A stretch of DNA of 64,000 bases from Neobacillus sp. DY30 (GTDB lineage Bacteria; Bacillota; Bacilli; Bacillales; Cytobacillaceae). The notes below the pieces were generated by a model. It did not search any database. It saw nothing but the letters and a program-made list of their open reading frames with translations, and had not been told where the DNA came from. Position numbers and translations under genes: made by a program. The DNA lies in assembly GCF_030123065.1 (NCBI RefSeq), contig NZ_CP126093.1, positions 3,912,001 through 3,976,000 on the forward strand. Direction: 5' to 3'. Position 1 is the first letter of the stretch; each line of letters starts with the position of its first letter. Below, one piece after another: positions 45,219 to 54,768 of this stretch.

Positions 45219-45941
45219 TTATCTACTTACAGGAAGGACTAATTTTTTTCCTGATTTTAAGCTTAAACGGGTACTGATCATGGACCTTTTTCGGAAATGG
45301 TTATAACTTGAAATTTCTGCTAATTGTACTTTTTTCAAACCGAACCACCATAAGAACATCATATAAGGAGACATCGCAAACCAAGATCCTTGGTTTAGCA
45401 ATAAAAAATTAAATATCCCATGTAAAAAGGCTGGAAGCAGTAAAGATAACAGGAACAAAGGCCATTTCGATCCTTTTGTAAACTTTGCTTTACTAATATA
45501 ATATCCCATAACAACACCAAACAAGGCGTGGCCTGAAACAGGAAGTAAAGCACGAGTTAAAGCATATTCCATACCATTATTCATTAAATACAGTATATTC
45601 TCTGCGGTTGCAAACCCCAAAGATATGGAAGTACCATAGACAATTCCATCAAACGGCTCATCAAATTCCGCACTCTTGTATGCAATAAAAAATAAAATCG
45701 ACCACTTAAAAAATTCCTCTATCAGACCCGAAGAAAAAATGGCATAAATAGAATCATATTGAACAATGTTTTCTACTTTTAGAACATATTCAATAAAGGC
45801 AATTGGAATGATAATCAACGCACCAGAAAAAAACGTGTTTAATACCATCGATACCGGTTCTGGTTCATACTTATCTTTTAAATAAAAATAACTCAATAAA
45901 GCAAAACCAGGGGCAATACCAGCTAATAGGATTCCTAACAT
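45219..45941 (-). CDS. prsW: PrsW family glutamic-type intramembrane protease
   Basis: 240 residues with seven to eight hydrophobic helices. Conserved PrsW features: a SSGLIEEFFKWSILF segment with the paired glutamates (EExxK, about residue 75), DGIVYGTSISLGFATAENILY (about 97-117) and GHALFGVVMGYYI with the conserved His. In B. subtilis PrsW performs site-1 cleavage of anti-sigma RsiW. GGGGG precedes ATG 45941. No sigW or rsiW is in the window; the order found in B. subtilis is not informative here. Confidence 0.9.
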   Translation of the reverse strand: MLGILLAGIAPGFALLSYFYLKDKYEPEPVSMVLNTFFSGALIIIPIAFIEYVLKVENIVQYDSIYAIFSSGLIEEFFKWSILFFIAYKSAEFDEPFDGIVYGTSISLGFATAENILYLMNNGMEYALTRALLPVSGHALFGVVMGYYISKAKFTKGSKWPLFLLSLLLPAFLHGIFNFLLLNQGSWFAMSPYMMFLWWFGLKKVQLAEISSYNHFRKRSMISTRLSLKSGKKLVLPVSR

Positions 45942-46051
45942 TTACAACCCCCTAGGTACATTTAAAATATATTTTTAATAATACCCTAAAAGTGATTGAA
46001 TTGAAACTACTTCAATGCTCATTTTGAGTCTGTTTTGATTATGTAAAAACA

Positions 46052-46084
46052 AAAGAAAGTAAGCTTTCCGCCTCCACTTTCTTT
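46052..46084 (-). terminator. Terminator after the put regulator
   Basis: AAAGAAAGT pairs with ACTTTCTTT around a 15-nt loop; the minus strand continues TTTGTTTTT. It separates the regulator from prsW. Confidence 0.8.
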
Positions 46085-46106
46085 TTTTAAAGATTTCATT
46101 AAAATT

Positions 46107-47801
46107 TCAACTTAATCCATATTCTTTTATTTTGTTATATAATGTGCCTCTGGAGATGCCAAGTAAACTGGCTGCAGCACTTTTGTTTCCGTATGTTTTT
46201 TTTAATGCTTCCTCAATCTCTAACGCTTCTGAATTTTTTAATCCTTGCTCCTGTGGATTGTTTTCGCCTTTTTTTAAGACGGTTTGGTTTGCTGTTATCT
46301 TGCTTCTGATATGCTCTGGCAGATGCGCACTCAATATCAATGATTTATCAATAAGGAGGATTATCCGTTCAATCGTGTTTCTAAGCTCCCGGACATTTCC
46401 AGGCCAATCATAATTAACTAACTGTGTGATTACTTCCGGATCCATATCTGGCACGGGCTTTTTATACTTGGAGCTAAATTCCTGAATATAATTGTTAACT
46501 AGTGATACAATATCCTCTTTTCTAAACCGAAGAGGCGGAATATCGATACTGATCACAGATATATGATAATAGAGCTGCTCGTTGAAATTTCCTTCTCTCA
46601 GAAGAAGATCAATGGATTTTGAAGTAGAAGTAATAATTCGAGTTGGAGATGTAATTTCATCGACCCCTCCCACACGGTAAAATCGATAATCAATCAGGTA
46701 ATTTAATAATTTACCCTGAATTGTAAGCGGCATCTTATCGATATCTTCTATAAATAAAGTGCCATTTAAAGCTTGCTCAATCCTGCCGATCTGTAATGTT
46801 TGCTGGTCTGTTGAATAAACATCCTTTTGAAAACCAAAAAGTTCAATTTCTAACAATCCAGGAGGAATAACTGAACAGTTTATAGTGATAAATGGGCCAT
46901 CCGCTTTTGTCCCTCCATAATGTATCGCTTGAGCCAACATTTCCTTTCCAGACCCGGGTTCCCCGGTTAAATGGACCGGAATATCAGCATGTGCAACCTT
47001 TTGTGCAATTTTTAAGGCTTCCTGAAATTTCGGACTTCCGCTCTCCATTTTTGCGAATGGATTTGACTTGGGGACAAGTACCGCTGAATTTGAATCCAAT
47101 TCTTCGTTCAGCCGAATAATATTTGTAATATTATGTTCGGCAGCAACCCCACCAATGATTTTATTATCAATCATAATAGGTGAGGCGTTAATCAAAACAT
47201 GTGTATCCTTATTCGGCCGATGGTATTGTCCTCTTACGGGAAGTCCTTCGTTTAAAATTCTATGGAGGACTATAGATTCATCACTAAAGTGCTCACCTAA
47301 TTTTTTCCCTATTATAAACTCTTTTTTTATTTTATAGGTTTCTTCTGCCGTTACATTCCAGTAAACCACTTCTCCAGCTTCATCCACTGCAGTAACAGAG
47401 TCATTGATTGTCTCAGCTAAGGTTTGAAAATAGGCTGAGAGTTGACGATTCTCTTCTTCCAGCTTCTCAATCCGTTTTTCAAATGTATATACACCAATGA
47501 TTTTTCTTCCATTTTCGATGAGTACTGGCCTGCGCCAATCAACATTTGCCAAAATTCCTGTTTCAGAAGAAATGACTGTAGATGGCAGCCAATTAAGCTG
47601 TTCAAGCCAATCAATTATCTTTGCTGTATCAATACCCAATTCGATCAGCCGATATTCATAGTTATGAATGATAAAGTATGCTCCACCAGCCACAACGACA
47701 AATTTATACTTTTCTAATTTCTTTTTTACTTCTGCTAAAGTCATATGGTCATTTACAATTGTAAAGGAGTCATCAAGTTGAATTTGCCCACTTCTGAACA
47801 T
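46107..47801 (-). CDS. PAS/AAA+/Fis-type regulator of proline utilisation, TyrR-like (no GAFTGA)
   Basis: 564 residues. N-terminal ligand region (1-110), coiled coil RIEKLEEENRQLSAYFQ, PAS domain (about 120-235), AAA+ domain (about 255-480) with Walker A GEPGSGKE, Walker B-like GTLFIEDIDKM, arginine-finger region RIITSTSK and VNYDWPGNVRELRNTIERI, then a Fis-type HTH (EEALKKTYGNKSAAASLLGISRGTLYNK). The L1 loop normally reading GAFTGA is replaced by FQKDVYSTDQQ, so contact with sigma-54 is not expected; TyrR works this way with sigma-70. It follows putP by 148 nt, so it probably controls the put operon. Confidence 0.85.
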   Translation of the reverse strand: MFRSGQIQLDDSFTIVNDHMTLAEVKKKLEKYKFVVVAGGAYFIIHNYEYRLIELGIDTAKIIDWLEQLNWLPSTVISSETGILANVDWRRPVLIENGRKIIGVYTFEKRIEKLEEENRQLSAYFQTLAETINDSVTAVDEAGEVVYWNVTAEETYKIKKEFIIGKKLGEHFSDESIVLHRILNEGLPVRGQYHRPNKDTHVLINASPIMIDNKIIGGVAAEHNITNIIRLNEELDSNSAVLVPKSNPFAKMESGSPKFQEALKIAQKVAHADIPVHLTGEPGSGKEMLAQAIHYGGTKADGPFITINCSVIPPGLLEIELFGFQKDVYSTDQQTLQIGRIEQALNGTLFIEDIDKMPLTIQGKLLNYLIDYRFYRVGGVDEITSPTRIITSTSKSIDLLLREGNFNEQLYYHISVISIDIPPLRFRKEDIVSLVNNYIQEFSSKYKKPVPDMDPEVITQLVNYDWPGNVRELRNTIERIILLIDKSLILSAHLPEHIRSKITANQTVLKKGENNPQEQGLKNSEALEIEEALKKTYGNKSAAASLLGISRGTLYNKIKEYGLS

Positions 47802-47949
47802 ACTAAAATCCTTTCAAGCCTTTTTTTTCACTTTAACATAAAATGAACTGCACTTTCTAGCAATAGAAATTAAAAAGCTGAACCTGAAAAACACAGGTAT
47901 CAGCTTTCATACTCTTTCTCTAAAGGTTCCATAAAAGATGGGCTCTACT

Positions 47950-49413
47950 TTACGCAGATTGCTTATACTGATCAAATTCTCTTTGTAATTTTTCGCTTGG
48001 TTCTGGAGTCAGTAAACTAACAATCCAGATTGCTGCCAAACCGACAATGAAACCTGGAATAATTTCATAAAGGGTGTTTACTAATACTGGCACATTTGCC
48101 CAAATGATGACAGTAACAGCCCCGCCAATGATGCCGGCAAGAGCACCCCATCGATTCATCCGCTTCCAATAAAGACTGAGGAGAATGACAGGTCCAAAAG
48201 AAGCGCCAAAACCCGCCCATGCATAACCAACCAGTGATAAAATAGTTCCATTCTTATCAAATGCAATGATAACAGAAATAATTGAAACCACTAATACGGA
48301 AATTCTGCTAATAAACATTAATTCTTTATCTGTTGCTGATCTGCGAAAAAATGTCTTATAAACATCTTCTGTCAGTGAGCTTGCCGTAACAAGAAGCTGC
48401 GATGAAATGGTGCTCATAACTGCAGCTAATAGAGCCGCCAACAAAAATCCAGTAATGATTGGATGAAATAAAATTTCACTTAGTTTAATAAAAATGGTTT
48501 CAGGATCTGATAGAGTGAGTCCCTGGTTTGAATAATAGGCCAAGCCGATGAATCCTGTAAACATCGCACCGCAAACGGAGAAAATCATCCAGCCCATCCC
48601 AATCCGCCTTGCTTTTTTGATTTCTTTGACAGAGGATATAGCCATAAAGCGAACAATAATATGTGGCTGCCCAAAATAGCCCAAGCCCCATGCCATCAAG
48701 GAAATAATCCCTAACAAAGTGGTCCCTTTAAAAATATCAAATAATTTAGGATCAATTCCTTTTATCTCATTAAATGCCGGTCCTATTCCGCCTACTTCCA
48801 TGATCGTTACCGCCGGAACCAGAATAAGGGCAATGACCATAATCAACCCCTGGACAAAATCAGTCCAACTCACTGCTAAAAATCCACCGAATAACGTATA
48901 GCCAATCACAACAGCCGCAATAATCCAAAGTCCCACCTGGTAATCAAGATTAAACGTTGTCTCGAAAAGAACACCTCCCGATACCATTCCGGAAGAAACA
49001 TAGAAGGTAAAGAAAACAATAATGACAAGTCCTGAAGTTAAACGCAGCATCGACGACTGATCACCAAAGCGATTCTCAAGGAAAGCGGGAATGGTCATCG
49101 AATTGTTGGCGTTTTCAGTATAAACCCTTAATCTTGGTGCTACATACAGCCAGTTAAAATACGCACCAATCGTTAACCCGATCGCAATCCATGATGCACT
49201 TAGACCTTGAGCAAACATTGCACCAGGAAGACCCATTAGGAGCCATCCGCTCATATCAGATGCCCCGGCACTCAGCGCTGTTACGGCAGCTCCAAGCCCT
49301 CTTCCGCCAATCATATAATCTGATAGATTGGACGTACGCTTGTAAGCAAAGTATCCGATTAACAACATACCAAGCATATAAATACCGATAGAAATAAGTA
49401 TTTGTGTATTCAA
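47950..49413 (-). CDS. putP: Sodium/proline symporter
   Basis: 487 residues, 12-13 hydrophobic helices, SSS family. Features: YFAYKRTSNLSDYMIGGRGLG, ALSAGASDMSGWLLMGLPG (Na+/proline-site helix 2, about 46-64), SWTDFVQGLIMVIALILVP and GYAWAGFGASFGPVILLSLYWKRMN. TTG start at 49413 with GGGGGG ten nt upstream. Imports proline for PutB/PutC. It is third in the put cluster, 136 nt after putC, with a hairpin between. Confidence 0.92.
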   Translation of the reverse strand: MNTQILISIGIYMLGMLLIGYFAYKRTSNLSDYMIGGRGLGAAVTALSAGASDMSGWLLMGLPGAMFAQGLSASWIAIGLTIGAYFNWLYVAPRLRVYTENANNSMTIPAFLENRFGDQSSMLRLTSGLVIIVFFTFYVSSGMVSGGVLFETTFNLDYQVGLWIIAAVVIGYTLFGGFLAVSWTDFVQGLIMVIALILVPAVTIMEVGGIGPAFNEIKGIDPKLFDIFKGTTLLGIISLMAWGLGYFGQPHIIVRFMAISSVKEIKKARRIGMGWMIFSVCGAMFTGFIGLAYYSNQGLTLSDPETIFIKLSEILFHPIITGFLLAALLAAVMSTISSQLLVTASSLTEDVYKTFFRRSATDKELMFISRISVLVVSIISVIIAFDKNGTILSLVGYAWAGFGASFGPVILLSLYWKRMNRWGALAGIIGGAVTVIIWANVPVLVNTLYEIIPGFIVGLAAIWIVSLLTPEPSEKLQREFDQYKQSA

Positions 49414-49507
49414 ACCTCATCCCCCCGTTCTGTTTTTTGAATAGAAAAATAACAATTGTTCATTGAAGCGCTTTCAATAAAATTTGATATTTTTTAGATT
49501 AAGGTGT

Positions 49508-49534
49508 AGGAAATCCCCACTAAAGGGATTTCCT
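49508..49534 (-). other. Hairpin between putC and putP
   Basis: AGGAAATCCC pairs perfectly with GGGATTTCCT around a 7-nt loop. No T-run follows on the minus strand, so it is more likely to stabilise the putBC mRNA or lower putP expression than to terminate. Upstream at 49463-49475 TGAAGCGCTTTCA is one base short of a cre site. Confidence 0.5.
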
Positions 49535-49549
49535 AGCTTTTCTATTTTT

Positions 49550-51121
49550 TTATAATTTTCTAGATTTCAGCTTAGCTTGAGTAAACAACAGCAAATAGTC
49601 GTATCCGCCGGCTTTTGAATCTGTGCCAGACATATTAAAACCGCCAAATGGATGAGCTCCAACTAACGCACCTGTACATTTTTTATTGATATAAAGGTTA
49701 CCACAATGCATATTTTCAAGCGCAAAGTCGATTCGCTCCGCATCCTTTGAATGATAGGCACCTGTCAATCCATAGTCAGTGTCATTATAAATCTCAATTG
49801 CTTCCTTCCAGTCAGCTGCTTTAGCAAGTGCAAGAACTGGGCCAAAGATTTCCTCCTGCATGATTCGTGCTTTCGGTTCCACATCAGCAAATACAGTTGG
49901 TTCAATATAGAAGCCGTTCCCATCTGCGCTTGATCCGCCAGTCAGCATTCTGCCTTCTGTTTTGCCAATTTCAATATAGCTCATGATTTTATCAACTGAC
50001 TTTTGATCGATAACTGGTCCAATGGCATGGTTTTCTTCAGGAAGACCAACCGTTAATTTCTTGGTTAACTCCGTTACTTTCTCAACCACTTCATCATAAA
50101 CCGATTCAACGATAATCGCTCTTGATCCAGCAGAACATTTTTGCCCCTGGAAACCAAAAGCGGAAGCAACAATGGCGGCCGCTGCTGCATCCAAATCAGC
50201 AGTTTCATCGACAACTACGCCGTCTTTACCGCCCATCTCGGCAATAACACGCTTTAACCACAATTGTCCCGGCTGCACTTTTGACGCTCTTTCATAAATT
50301 CGGCATCCCACCGCACGGGATCCTGTGAATGAGATAAAACGAGTTTTAGGGTGCTCTACTAGATATTCACCAACGTCGATTCCATCTCCAGGGATAAAGT
50401 TAAGTACTCCGGAAGGAAGGCCAACCTCTTCCATCAATTCTACAAACTTAGCTGCAATGACAGGTGTAGCATCCGCAGGCTTCAAAATAACCGTATTCCC
50501 TGAAACAATCGCTGCTACTGTTGTCCCTGCCATAATGGCTAATGGGAAGTTGAACGGAGAAATCACAATCCCTACACCAAGAGGAATATAAGAGATTTGA
50601 TTGTCTTCTCCCTCAATTTTTGTGAGCGGCTGGTGAATACTTGTTTCACTGAGGCGAATCATTTCTCTTGCATAAAATTCTAGAAAATCAATGGCCTCTG
50701 CAGTATCTGCATCTGCCTCTGCCCAGTTCTTTCCTGATTCATATACTAGATAAGAAGAAAACTCATGCTTTCGCTGTCTCATTAATTCTGCCGCTTTGAA
50801 CAAATACTCTGCACGATCAGAAGGTGCAACCTTTTTCCAAGTTTCAAAGGTTTTCAACGCTTCCTGCATTGCTTTTTCAGCTAATTCTTTATTCCCTTTA
50901 CTAACGTAACCTACTACCTCATCCACATTTCCTGGGTTGATAGAAATCGTTTGTTCCCCAGTAAATAGTTTTTCACTGCCAATCACCAATGGGTACTTCT
51001 TTCCAAGCTCTTTTTTGACTTTCGCAAGTGCCGAATACATGGCTTGCTTATTTTCTTCAATCGAAAAATTAGTAAAAGGTTCATTTTTGAAAGGTGCGAT
51101 TTGTGTCGTTGTTGTTGTCAT
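49550..51121 (-). CDS. putC: 1-pyrroline-5-carboxylate dehydrogenase
   Basis: 523 residues; oxidises glutamate semialdehyde (from P5C) to glutamate with NAD+. ALDH signatures: [30 protein letters not shown] (quoted core [10 protein letters not shown]), [13 protein letters not shown] (cofactor loop), [15 protein letters not shown] with catalytic-base Glu and [16 protein letters not shown] with nucleophile Cys (about residue 322). Length and sequence type match RocA/PutC of Bacillus. It lies 28 nt after putB, so the two steps of proline oxidation are cotranscribed. Confidence 0.94.
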   Translation of the reverse strand: MTTTTTQIAPFKNEPFTNFSIEENKQAMYSALAKVKKELGKKYPLVIGSEKLFTGEQTISINPGNVDEVVGYVSKGNKELAEKAMQEALKTFETWKKVAPSDRAEYLFKAAELMRQRKHEFSSYLVYESGKNWAEADADTAEAIDFLEFYAREMIRLSETSIHQPLTKIEGEDNQISYIPLGVGIVISPFNFPLAIMAGTTVAAIVSGNTVILKPADATPVIAAKFVELMEEVGLPSGVLNFIPGDGIDVGEYLVEHPKTRFISFTGSRAVGCRIYERASKVQPGQLWLKRVIAEMGGKDGVVVDETADLDAAAAAIVASAFGFQGQKCSAGSRAIIVESVYDEVVEKVTELTKKLTVGLPEENHAIGPVIDQKSVDKIMSYIEIGKTEGRMLTGGSSADGNGFYIEPTVFADVEPKARIMQEEIFGPVLALAKAADWKEAIEIYNDTDYGLTGAYHSKDAERIDFALENMHCGNLYINKKCTGALVGAHPFGGFNMSGTDSKAGGYDYLLLFTQAKLKSRKL

Positions 51122-51149
51122 AATGGTTTAACTCCTTTATGTAAGATTT

Positions 51150-52064
51150 TTATTTTAGTAGATTTTTTAACACGAACCAAACATTGGCAGGCCTTTCCGC
51201 AAGGCGTCTCATAAAATAGCCAAACCAGTCGACTCCGTACGGAACATAAACACGTACTTTAAAGCCTTCTTTTACAAGCTTGTCTTGAATATCCTCACAG
51301 ATGCCGTATAACATTTGGAATTCAAATTGTTCTTTTGGTATTTGATACTCACTAACAACAGATTTAGTATAATCAATCATCGTTGCATCATGGGTTGCAA
51401 CAGCGGTATAATTCCCGTTCAGGAGATGCTGCTTTATAATTTTTTTGAAATTATCATCCACATCTTTCTTCTCAGGAAAAGCGACGGTCGGAGATTCTTT
51501 GTAAGCTCCTTTTACAAGACGCAGATTGGCCTTTTGAAGATTCAAGTCAGCAATATCCTGCTCCGTTCTATAAAGGTATGCTTGAATGACCACACCGACA
51601 TTGTCGTATTCCTGGCGTAATTCTCTGAAAATATCCAATGTGATTTGGCAATGCTCGTAATCTTCCATATCGATTCTGACAAAATTTTGATGAAGTTTGG
51701 CACAATCAAGAATTTTGCGCATATTTCTCATACATAAATCCCGGCTAATATCCAGTCCTAGTGAGGTCATTTTTAGAGAAAGATTTGACTTTACCCCTGC
51801 TTCTGCAATCGCATCTAGAGTTTGGATACACATTTCCGTTGACTCCAGCGCTTCTTCTTCCGTATAGACAAATTCCCCAAGATGATCCAGGGTTACAACT
51901 TTACCTTCACGATTTAACTTTTTCACAGCCTCAATAGCTGTCTTAATCGTTTCTCCGGCGACAAATCGTCCCGCACCGAAACGCAATCCGTATTTCTTTG
52001 CAAGTTTATTGGCTGAGGTATTTTTCCCTAATGACTGAAACATATTTCTCATCAGTAATTCCAA
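51150..52064 (-). CDS. putB: Proline dehydrogenase
   Basis: 304 residues, FAD-dependent TIM-barrel enzyme oxidising proline to P5C and passing electrons to the membrane quinone pool. Conserved: GLRFGAGRFVAGETI (N-terminal), VTLDHLGEFV, NLSLKMTSLGLDIS, VRIDMEDYEHCQITLDIFREL, QAYLYRTEQDI, LRLVKGAYKES, ATHDATMIDY and the C-terminal RVYVPYGVDWFGYFMRRLAERPANV with catalytic arginines. Start TTG 52064 has AGGGGG ten nt upstream. First gene of the put operon. Confidence 0.94.
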   Translation of the reverse strand: MELLMRNMFQSLGKNTSANKLAKKYGLRFGAGRFVAGETIKTAIEAVKKLNREGKVVTLDHLGEFVYTEEEALESTEMCIQTLDAIAEAGVKSNLSLKMTSLGLDISRDLCMRNMRKILDCAKLHQNFVRIDMEDYEHCQITLDIFRELRQEYDNVGVVIQAYLYRTEQDIADLNLQKANLRLVKGAYKESPTVAFPEKKDVDDNFKKIIKQHLLNGNYTAVATHDATMIDYTKSVVSEYQIPKEQFEFQMLYGICEDIQDKLVKEGFKVRVYVPYGVDWFGYFMRRLAERPANVWFVLKNLLK

Positions 52065-52089
52065 AACAATCCATCCCCCTTTTTAACAT

Positions 52090-52235
52090 AAACACTGTTG
52101 TTTATCATTTAACACCTTTACATAATTTTATAACATTTTTAAACACATGTGTCTATATTTTTCGAAAATAAACAATATTGTTTAATTGTTAAATTGAATA
52201 TAACCTTTATTCAATACTTTTAAACACTTTTGTTA
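52090..52235 (-). promoter_or_regulatory. put promoter with four AAACA-N4-TGTTT sites
   Basis: Minus-strand sigma-A promoter: -35 TAGACA (52150-52155), 17-bp spacer, -10 TATAAA (52127-52132). Inverted repeats AAACA-N4-TGTTT occur at 52090-52103 and 52170-52183 (both perfect in the arms), and at 52141-52154 and 52222-52235 (one arm mismatch each). One overlaps the -35. I see no -24/-12 promoter. The 316-bp gap 52065-52380 also holds two terminators. Confidence 0.7.
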
Positions 52236-52280
52236 GTATTTCTGACACACTTTTTTATTATGATCATCAAAAAAAATAAT

Positions 52281-52313
52281 GGTAAATGCTTTGAATGTCT
52301 CAAAGCATTTACC
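52281..52313 (-). terminator. Second terminator between cadA and putB
   Basis: GGTAAATGCTTTGA pairs perfectly (14 bp) with TCAAAGCATTTACC, and the minus strand continues ATTATTTTTTTT. With the terminator at 52347 it isolates the put operon from cadA readthrough. Confidence 0.9.
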
Positions 52314-52346
52314 TATGAGCATAAATACTTAAAAAAGGGACAAAAG

Positions 52347-52370
52347 GGCTTCCCAAACTGTTGGGAAGCC
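52347..52370 (-). terminator. Terminator of the cadA-like gene
   Basis: GGCTTCCCAA-CAGT-TTGGGAAGCC on the minus strand, 10 bp perfect, followed by CTTTTGTCCC, ten bases after the cadA stop. Confidence 0.9.
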
Positions 52371-52380
52371 TCTTCTCTTT

Positions 52381-54519
52381 TTATTTGTCTTTTACTCTGA
52401 GAAGTCGTAAACCATTTAATGTGACAATAAGTGTTGCTCCCATATCAGCAAATATAGCAATCCATAGTGTTAGCCATCCGGGAATCACTAATAGCAATGC
52501 CACGAGCTTAATTCCCAACGAGAACGTGATGTTTTGTTTTATGATTGTTAAGGCTTTTCTACTTAGTTTGACCGTAAACGGAAGTTTTCCGAGGTCATCT
52601 GCCATTAAAGCAATATCTGCCGTTTCAAGAGCCGTATCTGTTCCCGCTCCACCCATTGCGATTCCCACTGAAGAAGCAGCCAGTGCTGGGGCATCATTCA
52701 CACCGTCTCCAACCATTGCCACACGGTCATATTTGCCTCTGAGTTCTTTAATGAATGTTAACTTATCCTGCGGTAAAAGTTCTGCTTGTAAATCAGACAC
52801 TCCAACCTGTTTTCCAATGGCATTTGCTGTTCCAGCGTTGTCACCCGTCAACATAATGGTTTTTTTGATATTTAATGAGTGCAGTTTTTTTATGACACCC
52901 TTACTGTTCTCTCTTAACTCATCCGCAACAGCGACGAGACCCATTACTTCATTAGATGTACCCGCTACCATAACAGTTTTTCCTTGATTTTGCAGTTCAG
53001 AAATTTGGGATTTAATATCAATTGGGATTCCTTTTGTCATGGTCTCCTCAAACAAATTAGGACTACCAACGTAATAGGTCTTACCATTAATAATTCCTTT
53101 AATCCCTTTGCCAGTTATGGATGAAAAGTCTTCTATTAAAACTTTTTGATAGGGTGAATTTTCTTGTTCAGCTTTTTTCATGATGGCTGATGCCAACGGA
53201 TGCTGAGAACCATTTTCTAATGCTGCGATAATGGTTAGAAGCTCGTTCGGATCATTAATTTGCAGTGGAAGGTAATCCGTAACAGCTGGAATACCCTTTG
53301 TTAAGGTACCTGTTTTATCAAAAGCAATGGCTTTAATTGCCCCCATTTCTTCTAAATGAATTCCGCCTTTTATTAAAACTCCATTTCTAGCTGCATTACC
53401 TATAGCAGTTACGATTGCAACTGGAGTAGAAATAACTAACGCACAAGGACAACCAACTACTAGCGCAGCCAAACCTTGATAAATCCATTTGTCCCAGCTT
53501 GCTCCAAAGAATAAAGGTGGTACCACTGCGACTCCTAATGCTACGAGCATAATAAGCGGTGTGTAATATTTTGCAAACCGATCCACAAAGGCCTGAGAAG
53601 GTGCTCTTTCAGCTTGAGCTTCTTCGACTAGGTGAATAATCTTTGCAATCGTCGTATCGTCAACATGTTTGGTTACTTTGACTTCTAGTAAACCTTCTGC
53701 ATTTAACGTTCCTGCAAATACTTCATCGTCAACCGATTTTGCTACAGGGACTGATTCACCTGTAATCGCTGCTTGATTAACGGCTGATAACCCTTTTACC
53801 ACGATTCCATCCATCGCTATTTTTTTCCCAGGTTTGACAATCATAATGTCACCAATACGAATATCGTTGACTTCAACCGTCATCTCCTTATTTCCTCTTC
53901 GAATCAACGCTTCTTTAGGTGCAATATCCATTAAAGAGCGAATAGACTGACGGGCTTTATCCATTGAGTAAGACTCAAGCGCTTCGCTTATCGCAAAAAG
54001 AATCACAACAGTTGCCCCTTCACCCCATTCTCCAATAAAAGCAGCACCAATAACAGCAATGGTCATCAACGTTTTCATATCAAAATCTAAACGGGTTAAG
54101 TTCTTTAATCCTGTACGAAATAGGCGGTAACCACCGATTAATATAGAAGCTCCATATGCTAAAATGGATGAAATACTCTCTTCCCCATTCAGTTGGACTG
54201 AAATCCACCCAATGAGTAAGAAGGCCAGCGAAGCAATGACGGTTGAATGTTTTTGTAGGAATGGTTCTTTTTTTTCTTCGATTTTTTGCTTTTCAGGAAA
54301 AACTTTTATGTTTTCAAAAGCCCCTGCTTTTTCTATTTCTTCAATGGTTGTTGCACCATAAACGGTAAGTTTAGCAGCACCAAAGTTTACACTTGCATCA
54401 GAAACACCATCCAGGTGTTTTACGTTCTTTTCGAACTTTGTCGCACAGCCTGCTCAAGTAAACCCCTGTACACGGTAAACGGTTTTCTCATTTTCTTTCT
54501 CTAAACCAGCATTACTCAT
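52381..54519 (-). CDS. cadA: Cd/Zn-type P1B ATPase, complete except for one in-frame TGA at the metal-binding CxxC
   Basis: 713 codons from ATG 54519 (GGGGGAAAAACTT upstream) to the stop at 52381. Codon 22 is TGA (54454-54456). The frame stays open on both sides: [38 protein letters not shown], where CadA proteins read GFTCxxC, so TGA replaces the first metal-binding Cys. The rest is intact: [16 protein letters not shown] (ion-site CPC), DKTGTLTKG (phosphorylated Asp), [31 protein letters not shown] and the C-terminal [13 protein letters not shown] with [14 protein letters not shown] typical of Cd/Zn pumps. If TGA is not read through, an internal start at 54078 would miss the HMA domain and first helices. 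It may be a selenoprotein, a nonsense allele or a sequence error. Confidence 0.85.
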
Positions 54520-54560
54520 AAGTTTTTCCCCCTAATTGGTGAGTAAAGGTAATTACTCTT

Positions 54561-54627
54561 ATCATTCAAACGTTCATTTGATTATAGTATATACAAATGG
54601 CATTTCGATGGTCAAACAATTGTTTGA
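54561..54627 (-). promoter_or_regulatory. cadA promoter with two inverted repeats
   Basis: Minus strand -35 TTGACC (54610-54615), 18-bp spacer, -10 TATACT (54586-54591). TCAAACAATTGTTTGA (54612-54627) is a perfect 16-bp palindrome over the -35; ATCATTCAAACGTTCATTTG (54561-54580, arms continue to 54582) is an imperfect repeat just downstream of the -10. Such pairs suit an ArsR/SmtB-type metal repressor. Confidence 0.65.
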
Positions 54628-54680
54628 ATGTTTTAATAAAATTTCCTCACCTGGTAAATTTTCGTAGTTCCGATGGCTAT

Positions 54681-54708
54681 TGCTGCATTATGAACGGATA
54701 ATGCAGCA
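54681..54708. other. Perfect inverted repeat between ars and cad genes
   Basis: TGCTGCATTAT and ATAATGCAGCA, 11 bp perfect with a GAACGG loop and no T-run. It is part of the 427-bp gap 54520-54946. Confidence 0.5.
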
Positions 54709-54768
54709 GTCAGGCTTTATAATACGCATGCTACTATAAGCTACAAAATAACTGGATTTTTCTGTTCT

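Noticed and set aside
49463-49475. cre-like TGAAGCGCTTTCA between putP and putC
   Set aside because: One arm is a base short of the 14-bp cre pattern, and it lies downstream of the put promoter inside the operon.
54078-54519. Reading cadA as a shorter gene starting at 54078
   Set aside because: This loses the HMA domain and first membrane helices, has no clear ribosome binding site, and the upstream codons clearly encode CadA-type sequence.
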